In this document: positions 24,201 through 33,314 of the stretch, piece by piece
Layout: each line of letters begins with the position of its first letter
Position numbering within the stretch: position 1 is the stretch's first letter
Source: Siphonodentalium dalli
Lineage: Eukaryota > Mollusca > Scaphopoda > Gadilida > Siphonodentaliidae
Direction: 5' to 3'
DNA length: 64,000 nt
NCBI GenBank assembly: GCA_032622095.1
Contig: CP136067.1
Span: 137,271,990-137,335,989, forward strand
Notes under the pieces: model-generated
The model's database searches: none
Seen by the model: the letters and a program-made list of their open reading frames with translations, nothing else
Told to the model about the DNA's origin: nothing
Made by a program: the position numbers and the translations under genes

Positions 24201-24969
24201 GGTGCGGAAACGTCGTATTCCAGGTACTGGTAGTGATACTTCACGTGATGAAGTTCGTGATAACCATATTAATGGTTTAGACCATATAGATGGTTCAGAT
24301 GAAGAATCGGTGATTTGTTTTGTTCCACAGGGCGTTGCAGGTATAAAATCTGCTCCTAATGCAGTGGACAGTTCAGCTCCATCTCGTCGGGGTGACGACT
24401 TTCCTGCGAGATTGGAAGCTGGTGGTATTTCTTCTTCCTGTGGTGACGACCGCACTCAAATAGATGAGTTCAGGGAAGTTAGAACTGATGTCGGTGATGA
24501 CAGTAATGTTGATATTTCAGCTACACAGGATTCGACAGGTCAACTTGAACTTCGTTCCACATGTGATAGCAATGATGAGGCTGATGAGAATGATGATGAA
24601 GTTGTTGATTTTGTCCGTGTACCTTTAGCACCTATTGCAGAAGATACTGTTGTTGTTGATGGTAATGTTGATGGTGCGAAAGCGAATGTTTCAGGTGATG
24701 ATGGTGCCTCGAGTAGTAGTCAGAGTGGAGATAGAGAAATAATTTCTCTTTCAGAGTCCATACCAAAACCAGTACCTAGGACATCTAGTAGAACAAAGAA
24801 GCCTCCATCATGGATGGGCGACTATGTATCTAAGAACATCCAGCCCAAACCATGTGGAGAAGATCAATATAAGAATCAGCTTTTGCGTAAGCTGATGAAA
24901 AATCAAATTTGCACCAAGGTAGCCCCAGATGTTCTTCAGTCCATTCTCAGGACTATCTTGGATGAATAA
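21292..24969 (+). CDS. Gypsy Pol: reverse transcriptase, RNase H, integrase
   Basis: Open from just after the TAA; first ATG at 21361, 1202 codons from there. Residue numbers count from that ATG. RT: catalytic Asp 97 (LDLKSGF) and YVDD at 160-163. RNase H: D323, E364, D390. Integrase: zinc-binding H574, H579, C609, C612 and catalytic D640, D694, E730, with exactly 35 residues between D694 and E730 (DD35E). A GPY/F-like module lies near residues 845-900, then an acidic low-complexity tail of about 280 residues. No chromodomain seen. It copies the element RNA and integrates it. One oddity: after Tyr-Val-Leu-Ile-Thr (near 655) a few residues normally conserved in gypsy integrases are absent. It may be expressed only by readthrough of the upstream TAA or from its own ATG. 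Confidence 0.93.
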   Translation, partial: FSDVFSQHDLDLGFYSAVKHRIDMYDSTPFKDRPRRLPPSMIDEVRNHLHQLLAAGIIRRSHSPYSSNVVLVRKKGSNDLRMCTDFRILNKRTIPDNYALPRPEDLFDYLAGAKYYSVLDLKSGFHQLEIAEEHKERTAFTVGGLGFYEYNRLAFGLNNSPSSFQRMMEDCLDGLNRKICNIYVDDVIVWSKSVPEMLERLRLVFDRLRECGLKLAPAKCKFFMRRVSYVGHVVSEKGIETDPAKVDKIVNWPVPKNSDQLRSFLGFAGYYRKYCPNFSRIAKPLTDLLPPTNTKKPKNKVKSSFTGKWKWEHEQQSAFDTLKDRLSNPPILGYPDYSRPFEVHTDASLHGLGCVLYQEIEGVKRVIAYGSRGTTAAEKNYPAHKLEFLALKWAVTEKFYDYLYGNYFVVYTDNNPLTYVLTSAKLDATGQRWLSALGSFKFDIVYRPGKFNTDADALSRLDTPSSDIITNDSVQVICNSLQVQQPFVESLCCSTDVLNSVQDDVGHDLDEMNYRDWRRLQERDDVLSVWLSAVRRNSCPKRKYLPPSKLHSAFLRHFSKLRLQRGVLYRESTFNGKTTTQLVLPHSQISFVLKSLHNDIGHPGRDRTVSLVKERFYFPGIDSAVDDWIKHCHRCLRVKTNPNFRAPLVSITTSQPLELVCIDFLTLDCSRGGYQYVLITKYAQAYPTRNMTAKTTADVLFNNFFIHYGYPQRIHSDQGANFESQLISELCQLCSIKKSRTTPYHPMGNGVTERFNRTLISMLGTLNPDQKHDWKSHIGPLVHAYNCTRHETTGFAPFQLMFGREPRLPLDVLFGLNKPDSDQTSYCDYVSDLRQRLSDSYRLASKSMSGAQSSNAKYYNRKLRGAIIHVGDRVLVKTLAFEGRHKLADKYDSEVYTVKSQPNSDIPVFNLEDDNGKQRTLHRNHLLPIGSLPLDFPDDDTALKSPLEQRDADAPIVDPLIPPVRPPEPKVRKRRIPGTGSDTSRDEVRDNHINGLDHIDGSDEESVICFVPQGVAGIKSAPNAVDSSAPSRRGDDFPARLEAGGISSSCGDDRTQIDEFREVRTDVGDDSNVDISATQDSTGQLELRSTCDSNDEADENDDEVVDFVRVPLAPIAEDTVVVDGNVDGAKANVSGDDGASSSSQSGDREIISLSESIPKPVPRTSSRTKKPPSWMGDYVSKNIQPKPCGEDQYKNQLLRKLMKNQICTKVAPDVLQSILRTILDE

Positions 24970-25650
24970 GTTTTTCATTTTCAGTTCACTCATTTATATT
25001 CAGTGATTCCATATTACTGATATGTCAGTGTCAATGATGTGTGTATACATTGGACATAGGCATTGTCCTGTTGTGTTAGTTGTTTTTAAAATTGATTCTT
25101 TTATAAATTATGTATTGATATTATGTATTGTTAGGTATCACTTATCATCTTCGTACGATCAGAGATATTTCCACTTATTCCAGCTGACGATCCAGTGTAG
25201 AGCTACGACTCATATGAGGTACCAGTTTTCAAGGAATTCTATTTTTTTTTTGTTATATACTCTGTGAGGTGATAAATTGTTCCTTTCTATATATGATTAT
25301 GATTTTAACATATTTGTGTTGATTGTTGTGTATTCATGATTGAAGTTCTCAGATAGACCAGCCAATGTGAATCAGTGGTGATTCCATTTCAGCGGTATTG
25401 TGTGATATATTCACGTTGTTTACTGTCTACGCCAGATAGTGAAGAGTCAGTTCAGTAACTGTTGATTAAGTGCAGTTATATAATGCTTATATTTGATTTC
25501 AGTTCTGAAGATAGGTCGGTGTCAAGGTTATCTCTGTGTATGAGAATGTTATAGATGATAATTTTCCATTATCAGTTGCAGAGTTTGAAACCCATGTCTA
25601 TTTGCGACATTTCCTTTCAGTATTGGTTTAAATGACTAGGGAGTCATTTT
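24970..25650 (+). other. Gypsy 3' internal untranslated region
   Basis: About 680 bp between the Pol stop and the polypurine tract. No env-like frame: the only open stretch (25022-25267) is short and has no recognisable motif. Several TTTCAG phrases continue here. Confidence 0.75.
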
Positions 25651-25667
25651 GTCAACAGAGGGGAGAG
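25651..25667 (+). promoter_or_regulatory. Polypurine tract
   Basis: CAGAGGGGAGAG lies directly before the 3' LTR TGTGACC, the expected position and composition of the plus-strand primer. Confidence 0.85.
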
Positions 25668-26453
25668 TGTGACCGTGCTATTTTATATACCAAATCAGTA
25701 TATGCCTTTATTACATGCTACACATGTATACTAACTAAGTTATTAAACCTAACTCACTAATATACATTTTATAGCCGCATTGTAATCATTTCATTCCGCG
25801 TACTTGGTTCATTCCATTTCGCGCTATTCCGTTCTGCACATTCCCCGTTTCCTATGTCTCATTGCTGATCTGTATTTTGCTATTTACTATCTCTATCTAC
25901 GCCCAATCTCTTACCCGCTTAAGTCTTCCTCTGTCTAGTTCAGCGCCCAGTATTAGATCTAACTAAGGTGTTTTAGCCAATCACAGGTAAGCTTATTTAC
26001 CGCGCTTTCTCAGTCCGTATTTCGTCACCAAGGTGTACGCATCGCAATATCGTATAACACTCAGTGTTATCCTAATTTCTTCATGCTCGAAGAATGTTAA
26101 TAAGTTTAAGAAGTAATACTACGTTATGACATCTGACCTATGCTTTCCAAAGGATGGGTCCTTTTTCTCGTTGGACATCTCTCGATTTATGTTGGATGTT
26201 CGATGTTGTGATGTTGCTGTCAAGCTGTCTGTGTAGATGTTATGTGATGTCATCCATATGTGTCTTGTGATGTTGGATTGTGTTCCGTTTGGTATTGCAT
26301 GATGATGAGTATAGAATAAATACATGATGAAGACTTTTAAAGGTAGGCTCAGTTTACTATAGACCCTGCCAGATGATCAAGACTCAGAGCCCCATAAATG
26401 TTTGTGATATAGCGACATGGTTCACTAAAGACCCACCCCTGTGCTCTACCACA
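25668..26453 (+). repeat. 3' LTR
   Basis: 786 bp, with 3 mismatches to the 5' LTR and no indels. AATAAA at 26315-26320 is the likely polyadenylation signal of the element RNA. Confidence 0.95.
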
Positions 26454-26957
26454 TGTTTAGCGCCGATTTCCACAAGACTGATACATATTCTTCTCCGTGA
26501 TACGAGAAATCTAATCGCGTGGTTTAAATATGCCAAACTGGTGCCATTTGGGTGAGATATATGGGGGCCCTAAATTTGATACGAATTTGTATACTCGCCA
26601 ATGTTCAATAATTTTATATATATTCATCTCCATAATGAGTCTAAGTTTGTGGTTTAATGGTGTCAAATATGGCGCCGCTTGAGTCCTACATAGGGACGGG
26701 CGGGGTCACCACAACTGATAGAAATATGTTTAGTTCCAATTAACATCAAATTCATACACATTCTTCTCAATTGATACGAGGAATCAAATCGTGCGTGTTA
26801 AAAACGTCACATTTGGTGCCTAGATATATGTGCAAATACATGTATATGTCTGTCTGTGTGTGTTTTATATATAACTTCACGGGGTACAATCGAGTTGGCA
26901 CCAAGGCGTTCTAACAGTGGTAACTTTTTACGAGGAAGATAATGGTGAATGTTAAAA

Positions 26958-27340
26958 TATTAGAATAGCTCATGTTAATATTATAGCACAATTGAGTCTG
27001 CCCCATTCAATATAGTTTTCACAAAAAAGTTACCACCCCCACCGCCAAATTTTTTTCCGTTTTCGGCAGTTTTTTCCGACCATTTTTTGACACCCACCCC
27101 CCTTTTAACACTAAAACAGAGATTTGCGGGGGGAAATCCACTGTAAACAGCTGTATATGAATTTCGGTGTATACTATTTCTTTTAAGCTGAGAATAATTA
27201 GCCAGTATATAGCACAATGAACAGAGGAACACCTGGACATTTCATTGAAACATCTGTATCTTCATGAAGATATGATAACCAGGTGTCCTCATAATCTTTG
27301 TCAAACCCATTAGATTGATTGATACATCTCTATGTAAAAC
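26958..27340 (+). repeat. Foldback outer-arm copy, internal
   Basis: Homologous to 29482-29970: TATTAGAATAGCTCATG, CAATTGAGTCTGCCCCATTC, GCCAGTATATAGCAC and CTTCATGAAGATATGATAA are shared in the same order. Confidence 0.75.
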
Positions 27341-28124
27341 CTCTATGTAAAGTGACGCCATTGTTGTCAGGGGCAGAAAATGGGGAGGGGCAAAAAAAAA
27401 AATTGTCGCCGATTGCCACCAAACTTATATATAATCATCCCCATAATATGAGGAATCTAATGGTGTGGTTTAAATATGTCAACAGTCGCGCCGTTCGCTA
27501 ACAATATGTTTAGCGCTGATTTCCACCTGATTGATACATATTATTCTCCGTGATACGAATAATCTAATTGTGTGGTTTAAATGCGCCAAAGTGGTGCCTT
27601 TTGGGTGAGAGATATGCAATGGTGGCCCTAAATTTGATACGAATTTGTATACTCGCCAATTTTCATAAATATTATATATATTCATCTCTATAATGAGTCT
27701 AAGTGTGTGGTTTAATTATGTCAAAAGTGGCGCCGCTTGAATCCGAAATAGGGACGGGAGGGTCACCAAAAACTTATAAAAATATGTTTAGTGCCAATTA
27801 CCATCAAACGCATACACATTCTTCTCAAATGATACAATGAATCAAATATTTGCGAATATCTGTCTGTGTTCTATATATAACTTTAAGGGTACAATCGAGA
27901 ATTTTCATAAATTTTATATATATTCATCTCTATAATGATTCTAAGTGTGTGGTTTAATTATGTCAAAAGTGGCGCCCTTTGAATCCGAAATAGGGACGGG
28001 AGGGTGGGGGTCACCAAACACTTATAAAAATATGTTTAGTGCCAATTACCATCAAACTCATGCACGTTCTTCTCAAATGATACAATGAATCAAATATTTG
28101 CGAATATCTGTCTGTGTTCTATAT

Positions 28125-28287
28125 TATAAGGATTAACTGTCATGTGGACTGTTTTTATGGAGATGTAACGGTGAGGTAAGTGGACATAACTTGTGTAAAA
28201 CCCGAAGGGTTTTACATACAAGTTATGTCCACTTACCTCACCGTTACATCTCCATAAAAATAGTCCACATGACAGTTAATCCTTATA
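28125..28287. repeat. Near-perfect 163-bp palindrome
   Basis: TATAAGGATTAACTGTCATG and its reverse complement close a hairpin with arms of about 78 bp and almost no mismatches (one visible: GACTGTTTTTATGG against CCATAAAAATAGTC). The loop is ACCCGAAGGGTT. It lies inside the satellite array. Confidence 0.9.
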
Positions 28288-29481
28288 TTTATATACATTT
28301 AGCGAAAAGGCCACTTTTGTAAATATATTTAAATCGAAAAGTGTATCGTGACAAGATCAGCCCAAAATACCCAATAGCACCCTTGGCAAAAGTTAATAGG
28401 AACAATTTCTCTTCATGTTGAAACCCGATGATGTATTAATTAAGTCAATCCTGCGCGAGTCAAAATGCGCCCAAAGCATTACGCGTTCGTCTTTCCAAAC
28501 CTAATGACGTATCGATGGTGTTATTAGCTTGGTGTTATGAGGCGTTGCGCATTCACCGAGAAATAACTGCAACTAGCCACGTGGGCGCCGACCAATCAGA
28601 ATGCTGGATTTAGTGATGACAACACTTAGTGTGTAAATATATAACTTTAAGGGTACAATCGAGATGGCACCAAGGCGGTCTAACAGGGTAACCTTTTAAG
28701 AGTAAGATATTAATGATGCGGGTTAAAATTTTCTAAAGTGACGTTGTTGGTGTCAGGGGAGGGGCTATTTTAGCACAGATTTCGACCAAATTGATATATT
28801 ATTCTTCTCCGTGATACGAGGAATATAAACGTGTGATTTAAAGACGCAAAATTGGTGCCGTTTGAGTGAGAGATGGGGGGGGGTAATAACTATGATAAGA
28901 ATTTGTTTAGTTGCCGATTACCACCAAACGTATATATAATCATCTCCATTATATAATGCATACATGAGTCTAACAGACGTGGTTTAAATATGACAAAAGT
29001 GGCGCGGTTCAAGTCATGCATGAGGGGAGTTGCACCAAAGTTAATACAAATATATTTAGCACTGATTCCACCAAATTCATGCACGTTCTTCTCTAATGAT
29101 ATGATGAATTAAATCACATTTGGGGTCGTTTGGGTCATGGATGGCGAGAGGAGATTCACTAGCATTTATAAGATTGTTCAATTCGCCGATATCCAACAAA
29201 GTTATATATAGTCATCTCCCAGGCCATCTCCATGTCATTCTAAGGAGTTTTTGGCATTCCAATTCACAATCTCGACAAAATTTAATAATGACCGAATTAA
29301 GTCTCTTGAACAATTATATCTTCTCAACTGTCATATTATATGGGAATGGAAATCATGGTATTCCTATAATGATCTAGCAACACAGATACATAGAAGAAAG
29401 CAATAACAGTATATTTATATCAATCTATTTAAGAGATACATATATTCATTCAAACTGAGGGACCTTGAATCGTCAGAGGAT

Positions 29482-29970
29482 TGCATATTAGAATGGCTCA
29501 TGTATATATTATAACACGATTGAGTCTGTCCCATTCAATATAGTTTCCACCAAAAAAGTTACAATTGCCAAAAGATATGGAAATGTAGAGCAGGCCTGTT
29601 CAAAAATAGTGGTCACAGTGTGCAGTCAAATATGGTTACTTCTGAGATAAAGGACAACAAAGTCCGTTGCACATGACTTTCCAGGATCCTTCAATATTGA
29701 CATCTGACAAGGGTATATCTGCCCGATACAGAGAATTTCTTTCATTTTCTAGAACAGACTCACCGCCTAACATAAACAACTCAAAATATCGCTGTGTCGG
29801 GCACATGTAGCTGCTATACAAGCATAACATCAATTCTTTTAATCTGAAAATGATCAGCCAGTATATAGCACCAGAACAGATGAGCACCTGCCCATATCTT
29901 TAAAACATCTGAATCTTCATGAAGATATGATAAACTAGATTGATTGATTGATACATCTCTATGTAAAACA
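29482..29970 (+). repeat. Right outer arm of the composite foldback
   Basis: Plus-strand counterpart of 12790-13060 (inverted) and of 26958-27340 (direct). It marks the right edge of the repeated complex in the CTLD intron. Confidence 0.75.
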
Positions 29971-30817
29971 CAATTGTCGTCTTTTATTTTTTCGATCTAA
30001 TGTGTTTATGATGTTCATGTTTCGTGCTATAACGTCTAAAGTATACGCTGTTGTAAATAAATAAATACTTCTTTATTGGTGGGACGGATTAAACGCGATA
30101 AACAAAGTGATAATCGCTCCGACCTGACAAGGTGAGCCACTACTTATATTCCAGGTGTAAGAATCATGTTTTGTGATGGCATTTGGATATACAATTTATG
30201 AGAATACGTGTAACACTTTGAGAGCAAGAGTATTCTCTATTCCCACCAAATATCCACAGAAGGTTTCACATCACTTCAACCTGTGCAACGCCGGGTAACC
30301 CTGCTAGTCCACAATATATGCAGAGGGTTTTCACATCACTTTAACCTGGGCAACGCCGGGTAACCCTGCTAGTATATTTATATATCAGAACCTGCCTCGC
30401 ACATCATGCAAAGACTAGACTATTGGGATAAAAGGTTCTTATTCCGTGATACCACAGACATATCGGGAAAATGAACAAGTTAAACAGACCTATACCACAA
30501 ACTATAGGTATACCTCTCACCATAGATATTAAGCTTACATGCCCCCATGTTGATATGGCAAACGTCTCGCACAAAATGTGCGCAAATTGCCCACATGGGC
30601 CGACCCTAACGCACAAAGGTGTTTGGGTGTTTCTGCAGGGGCCGCAGGCTCGTCCAACGCTGAATAAAGGCTCATTTCCCGAGCCTGTTCAGCTAGTATG
30701 ATATAAAGTCACATCACCATCACATTTTGTTAATAATTTATTATTGGAAGCAGCAAAATTATATGTCAATGCAGACATTTACATTGGTTTTCTGAGAACA
30801 TACAATTTCAAATTCAG

Positions 30818-31065
30818 ACAGCAGGTATTGGATCGACGGATCGGATGAGCTGATGGAAGGTCGGTGGAAGTTCACGGATGGTTCATCAGTGGATTTTTTC
30901 AGATGGTGTACCCCTCATGCTAACGAAGTGAATACAAAAGAAAGCCAAGACTGCATGGAGCTGTATCATAAGACTTATGATAAGTGTAATAGTGATTTCA
31001 TAATGAATGACATGAGCTGCAGTTATGGAGAAGGATATGTACGATTCATCTGCCAGCGTGACTGA
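30818..31065 (+). CDS. C-type lectin domain, C-terminal exon with stop
   Basis: Terminal coding exon; acceptor AATTCAG, stop TGA at 31063-31065. It starts with two bases of a split codon, matching the phase-1 end of 11445-11600, and yields about 82 residues: SRYWIDGSDELMEGRWKF (strand beta-2 region with the WIG-like motif), then DGSSVDFFRW, QDCMELY and a final FICQRD. The canonical disulfides can form: Cys of exon 1 (DEC) with FIC, and QDC with MSC. Extra cysteines occur in RWC and DKC. The sugar-binding EPN/QPD tripeptide is absent (loop reads HANEVN) and WND is MND, so Asn and Asp remain but Trp and Pro are lost. Canonical Ca-dependent mannose or galactose binding is doubtful. The protein ends four residues after the last Cys, so there is no membrane anchor at this end: probably secreted. 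Confidence 0.87.
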
Positions 31066-31148
31066 TAATTAGTCCACATGCAGTCTTCTGACTTCAGATG
31101 AGAACGTTGTTATTACATGTATGGATAACACACTGAGAAAAGAATACC

Positions 31149-31154
31149 AATAAA
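31149..31154 (+). terminator. Polyadenylation signal of the EGF/CTLD gene
   Basis: AATAAA 84 bases after the stop codon, followed by GTGCAATCAGATGTGTTTCG, TG-rich sequence that could be the downstream element. A second AATAAA at 31316-31321 is an alternative. Confidence 0.65.
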
Positions 31155-32086
31155 TGTGCAATCAGATGTGTTTCGCATCCAATATTTCTTTGTGTATAAA
31201 TGCAATCGAGAGGGGAGAGTGGGTACCCATAAGTGAGTCAACACTTGTCCTCCTATCCCATTGTCTGTATAAACAAATGTATGTGTCATATATCATGTGT
31301 TATATAAATTAGACAAATAAATATGTTTAAACAAAAAAACAAAAAACAAAAACAAAAACAAAACCAAAAAAATGCAATGGATTTTAATGCTCACCGTTGT
31401 TACACATTCAATCATTTCACGTTTCAAATGCGATCGGTGTTGTTTCGCAAAACTATCAATACGCAGTGTAGAGTCATACCGATGGTTCTATACATTGACA
31501 GACGATATTAAATTAAACTGTACCAACCACATCATATGGTCCACATGATTCTAATTTTAGTAAGGTCTATGAATCAACATTATTTTTAACTCAGTAACTT
31601 GTTTGCATCGACGTATATGAAGGAGAGAGTGTAATATTCCATTTATAATGTCTGTAATCATTTCTATTTAATTTTGTTCAATATAAACTGTTTTTTAAAT
31701 TGTATAGTTCGTACAATATTTTCAAAACGAATCTTCAGTTTGTTTTCGGTAGACAAAGTATTGTTTTGATCCAGATGACGTTAATGTGCAAATGGCAACA
31801 ATTACTCGTGAAGAAAAACAAAAGAAAACAAATTGGCTCAGTTAGAAGCAGGGCAATTAGTGAAGAGAATTTGACCGCCATAAAACTAAAGAGGCAACAA
31901 AATTCGCTATGGACATTCTGAAATTTTTCTGCGATAAAAAGAATATACATGGAGTATTAACGAAATTCCACTGTATGTAGATGGACTATTTCTGAGTTCT
32001 TTGTGAATATCATAAATAAGTACGGAGATAATTATTCAAGAAGCCTGCTTGTAATTCGGCAGGGAATTAATAGGTGCCTAAATGCA

Positions 32087-32183
32087 CAGGTCCCCAGGCA
32101 AAAATTGACCCCACCCAATAGTACTTAATCCTATAGGATTAAGTACTATTGGGGATGGGGTCAATTTTTGTTCTGGGGACCTG
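32087..32183. mobile_element. Small foldback with 11-bp flanking duplication
   Basis: A 97-bp hairpin CAGGTCCCCAG...TGGGGACCTG, centred on CCTATAGG. GTGCCTAAATG occurs on both sides (32074-32084 and 32187-32197), consistent with a target-site duplication. Confidence 0.75.
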
Positions 32184-32962
32184 CATGTGCCTAAATGAGG
32201 TAAAGAGAACTGATATGTTGACAAATCCAATGTTCACCAAAGCAGCACAGCATTCAAGGTTATGTTAAATAAAATGTCGTTCTGTCTGGAAAGGAAAAGG
32301 GAACAATATGGCTCCCGGCTCCCGTTACATCTGGTACATGTAGACGCAACTCTACGTCATTAACCCCCAAGTACACAATTATAGGACTCGTAAAAAAAAA
32401 TTATAATCATGAGAGCTCGTTATTCTTCTGTGTGTATAGCAGAAATTCTCTGTGAACTATAACCAACTAATGTCGATGCTAGATGTGATGATCCGAATAG
32501 AATGTTCGTTAGAAGAGTTACATCTTGACAAACAAACAACTATCAAGGCGATGCTGTCATCAGTGGAAAATGTTCGGGTGTTAGGATGTATACCATGTTA
32601 AACCCTCATATACTGTCCAGTCATTTGAAACATATTTGAAAAGGAACAATTACTGTGAACTATTTCAACACGCAAATGATTCTTGATAGTGATGAGAGAT
32701 GGTACAAAATGAGCTTATGAGAAAATACAAAAAGACCGACCCCTGGTTTATACATTAAACCAAAGTTTCAATCTTTATAATTATAACATCCAGACTTGAA
32801 GGGTGATTAACAATGCATTAACACATCTATACACTTAGAACAATGTGTCGGTCCAATTATAAACAAGTGCACGCATCGAAAAAAATTATATATCGACTTC
32901 TAATAAATAAACAGTATTTATTAGCTAACCAACTAATAACTATATTGTATAATATGTATTAA

Positions 32963-33314
32963 ATGGGCACTGTACACTAAATCCGGCCAGTAATGAGACC
33001 ATCTCCTTTTATACTCAACAGAATATATGCGACAAATGAATGAATTCGAGCCATCGATTAGTGCAAAATACACTCGTGTGCTCTAAGAATGAGGCAAACA
33101 ACATGGTAATTATAATGAAAATTATTTTTTATGACTGAAGTCATAAAATCATTTTAATTATATTACCATGTTGTTTGCATCGTTGATAGAAAACACGAGT
33201 GTATTTTTGCACTAATCCATAGCCCAAATTCATTCATTTGTCGCATATATTCTGTTGAGTATAAAAGGAGATAATTGGTCTCATAAATGACCGAATTTAG
33301 TGTACAGTGCCCCT
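32963..33314. mobile_element. TTAA-flanked foldback MITE, family B
   Basis: 352 bp between TTAA at 32959-32962 and 33315-33318. Arms of about 150 bp begin ATGGGCACTGTACACTAAAT and end with its near-perfect complement (AGGGGCACTGTACAC). A partial relative lies at about 39800-39915, sharing TTACCATGTTGTTGGCATCG and CACTAATCCATAGC. Confidence 0.8.

Larger units (their letters stand above)
16920..26453 (+). mobile_element. Ty3/gypsy LTR retrotransposon, nearly intact, 9534 bp
   Basis: Two 786-bp LTRs (TG...CA) flank an internal region with a primer-binding site, a 2.2-kb leader, a zinc-knuckle/protease frame, a reverse transcriptase-RNase H-integrase frame and a polypurine tract. TGTT occurs directly before the 5' LTR (16916-16919) and after the 3' LTR (26454-26457), a 4-bp target duplication (5 bp, ATGTT, if the LTR end is drawn one base earlier). 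The domain order PR-RT-RH-IN is diagnostic for gypsy. It inserted into satellite DNA inside the CTLD intron, same strand as the host gene. Defects: one in-frame stop between PR and RT, a probable small integrase deletion, and no capsid domain that I can recognise. Confidence 0.95.
26454..29230 (+). repeat. Satellite arrays right of the gypsy element
   Basis: Continuation of the 165-175-bp satellite in plus orientation (GCGCCGATTTCCAC resumes right after the LTR). It is broken by several copies of a border phrase, GCGAATATCTGTCTGTGTTCTATA followed by AACTTTAAGGGTACAATCGAG (about 26845, 27850, 28095, 28630), and by a duplication of about 200 bp (27650-27880 and 27895-28120). So this side has grown by local duplication or nested insertion. 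Confidence 0.8.
11601..30817. other. 19.2-kb intron interrupting the CTLD
   Basis: The donor is GTGAGT and the acceptor AATTCAG at 30811-30817. The split codon (A + AC) gives Asn, in phase. The intron contains the foldback/satellite arrays and a complete gypsy element in the same orientation as the gene. Parts with no named content: 11601-12376, 29971-30817 (two near-copies of ACATCACTT.AACCTG.GCAACGCCGGGTAACCCTGCTAGT at about 30265-30375). Confidence 0.7.

Noticed and set aside
23991-24455. 154-codon antisense frame within Pol
   Set aside because: Antisense shadow of the acidic Pol tail; no independent evidence.
25022-25267. env-like frame after Pol
   Set aside because: Only 81 codons, no signal peptide, fusion peptide or glycosylation pattern of note; the region is best seen as untranslated.
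28125-28287. Rho-independent-type terminator or tRNA/ncRNA gene at the strong hairpins
   Set aside because: Such hairpins recur as dispersed elements in a eukaryotic genome; no pol III boxes or T-run context was found.
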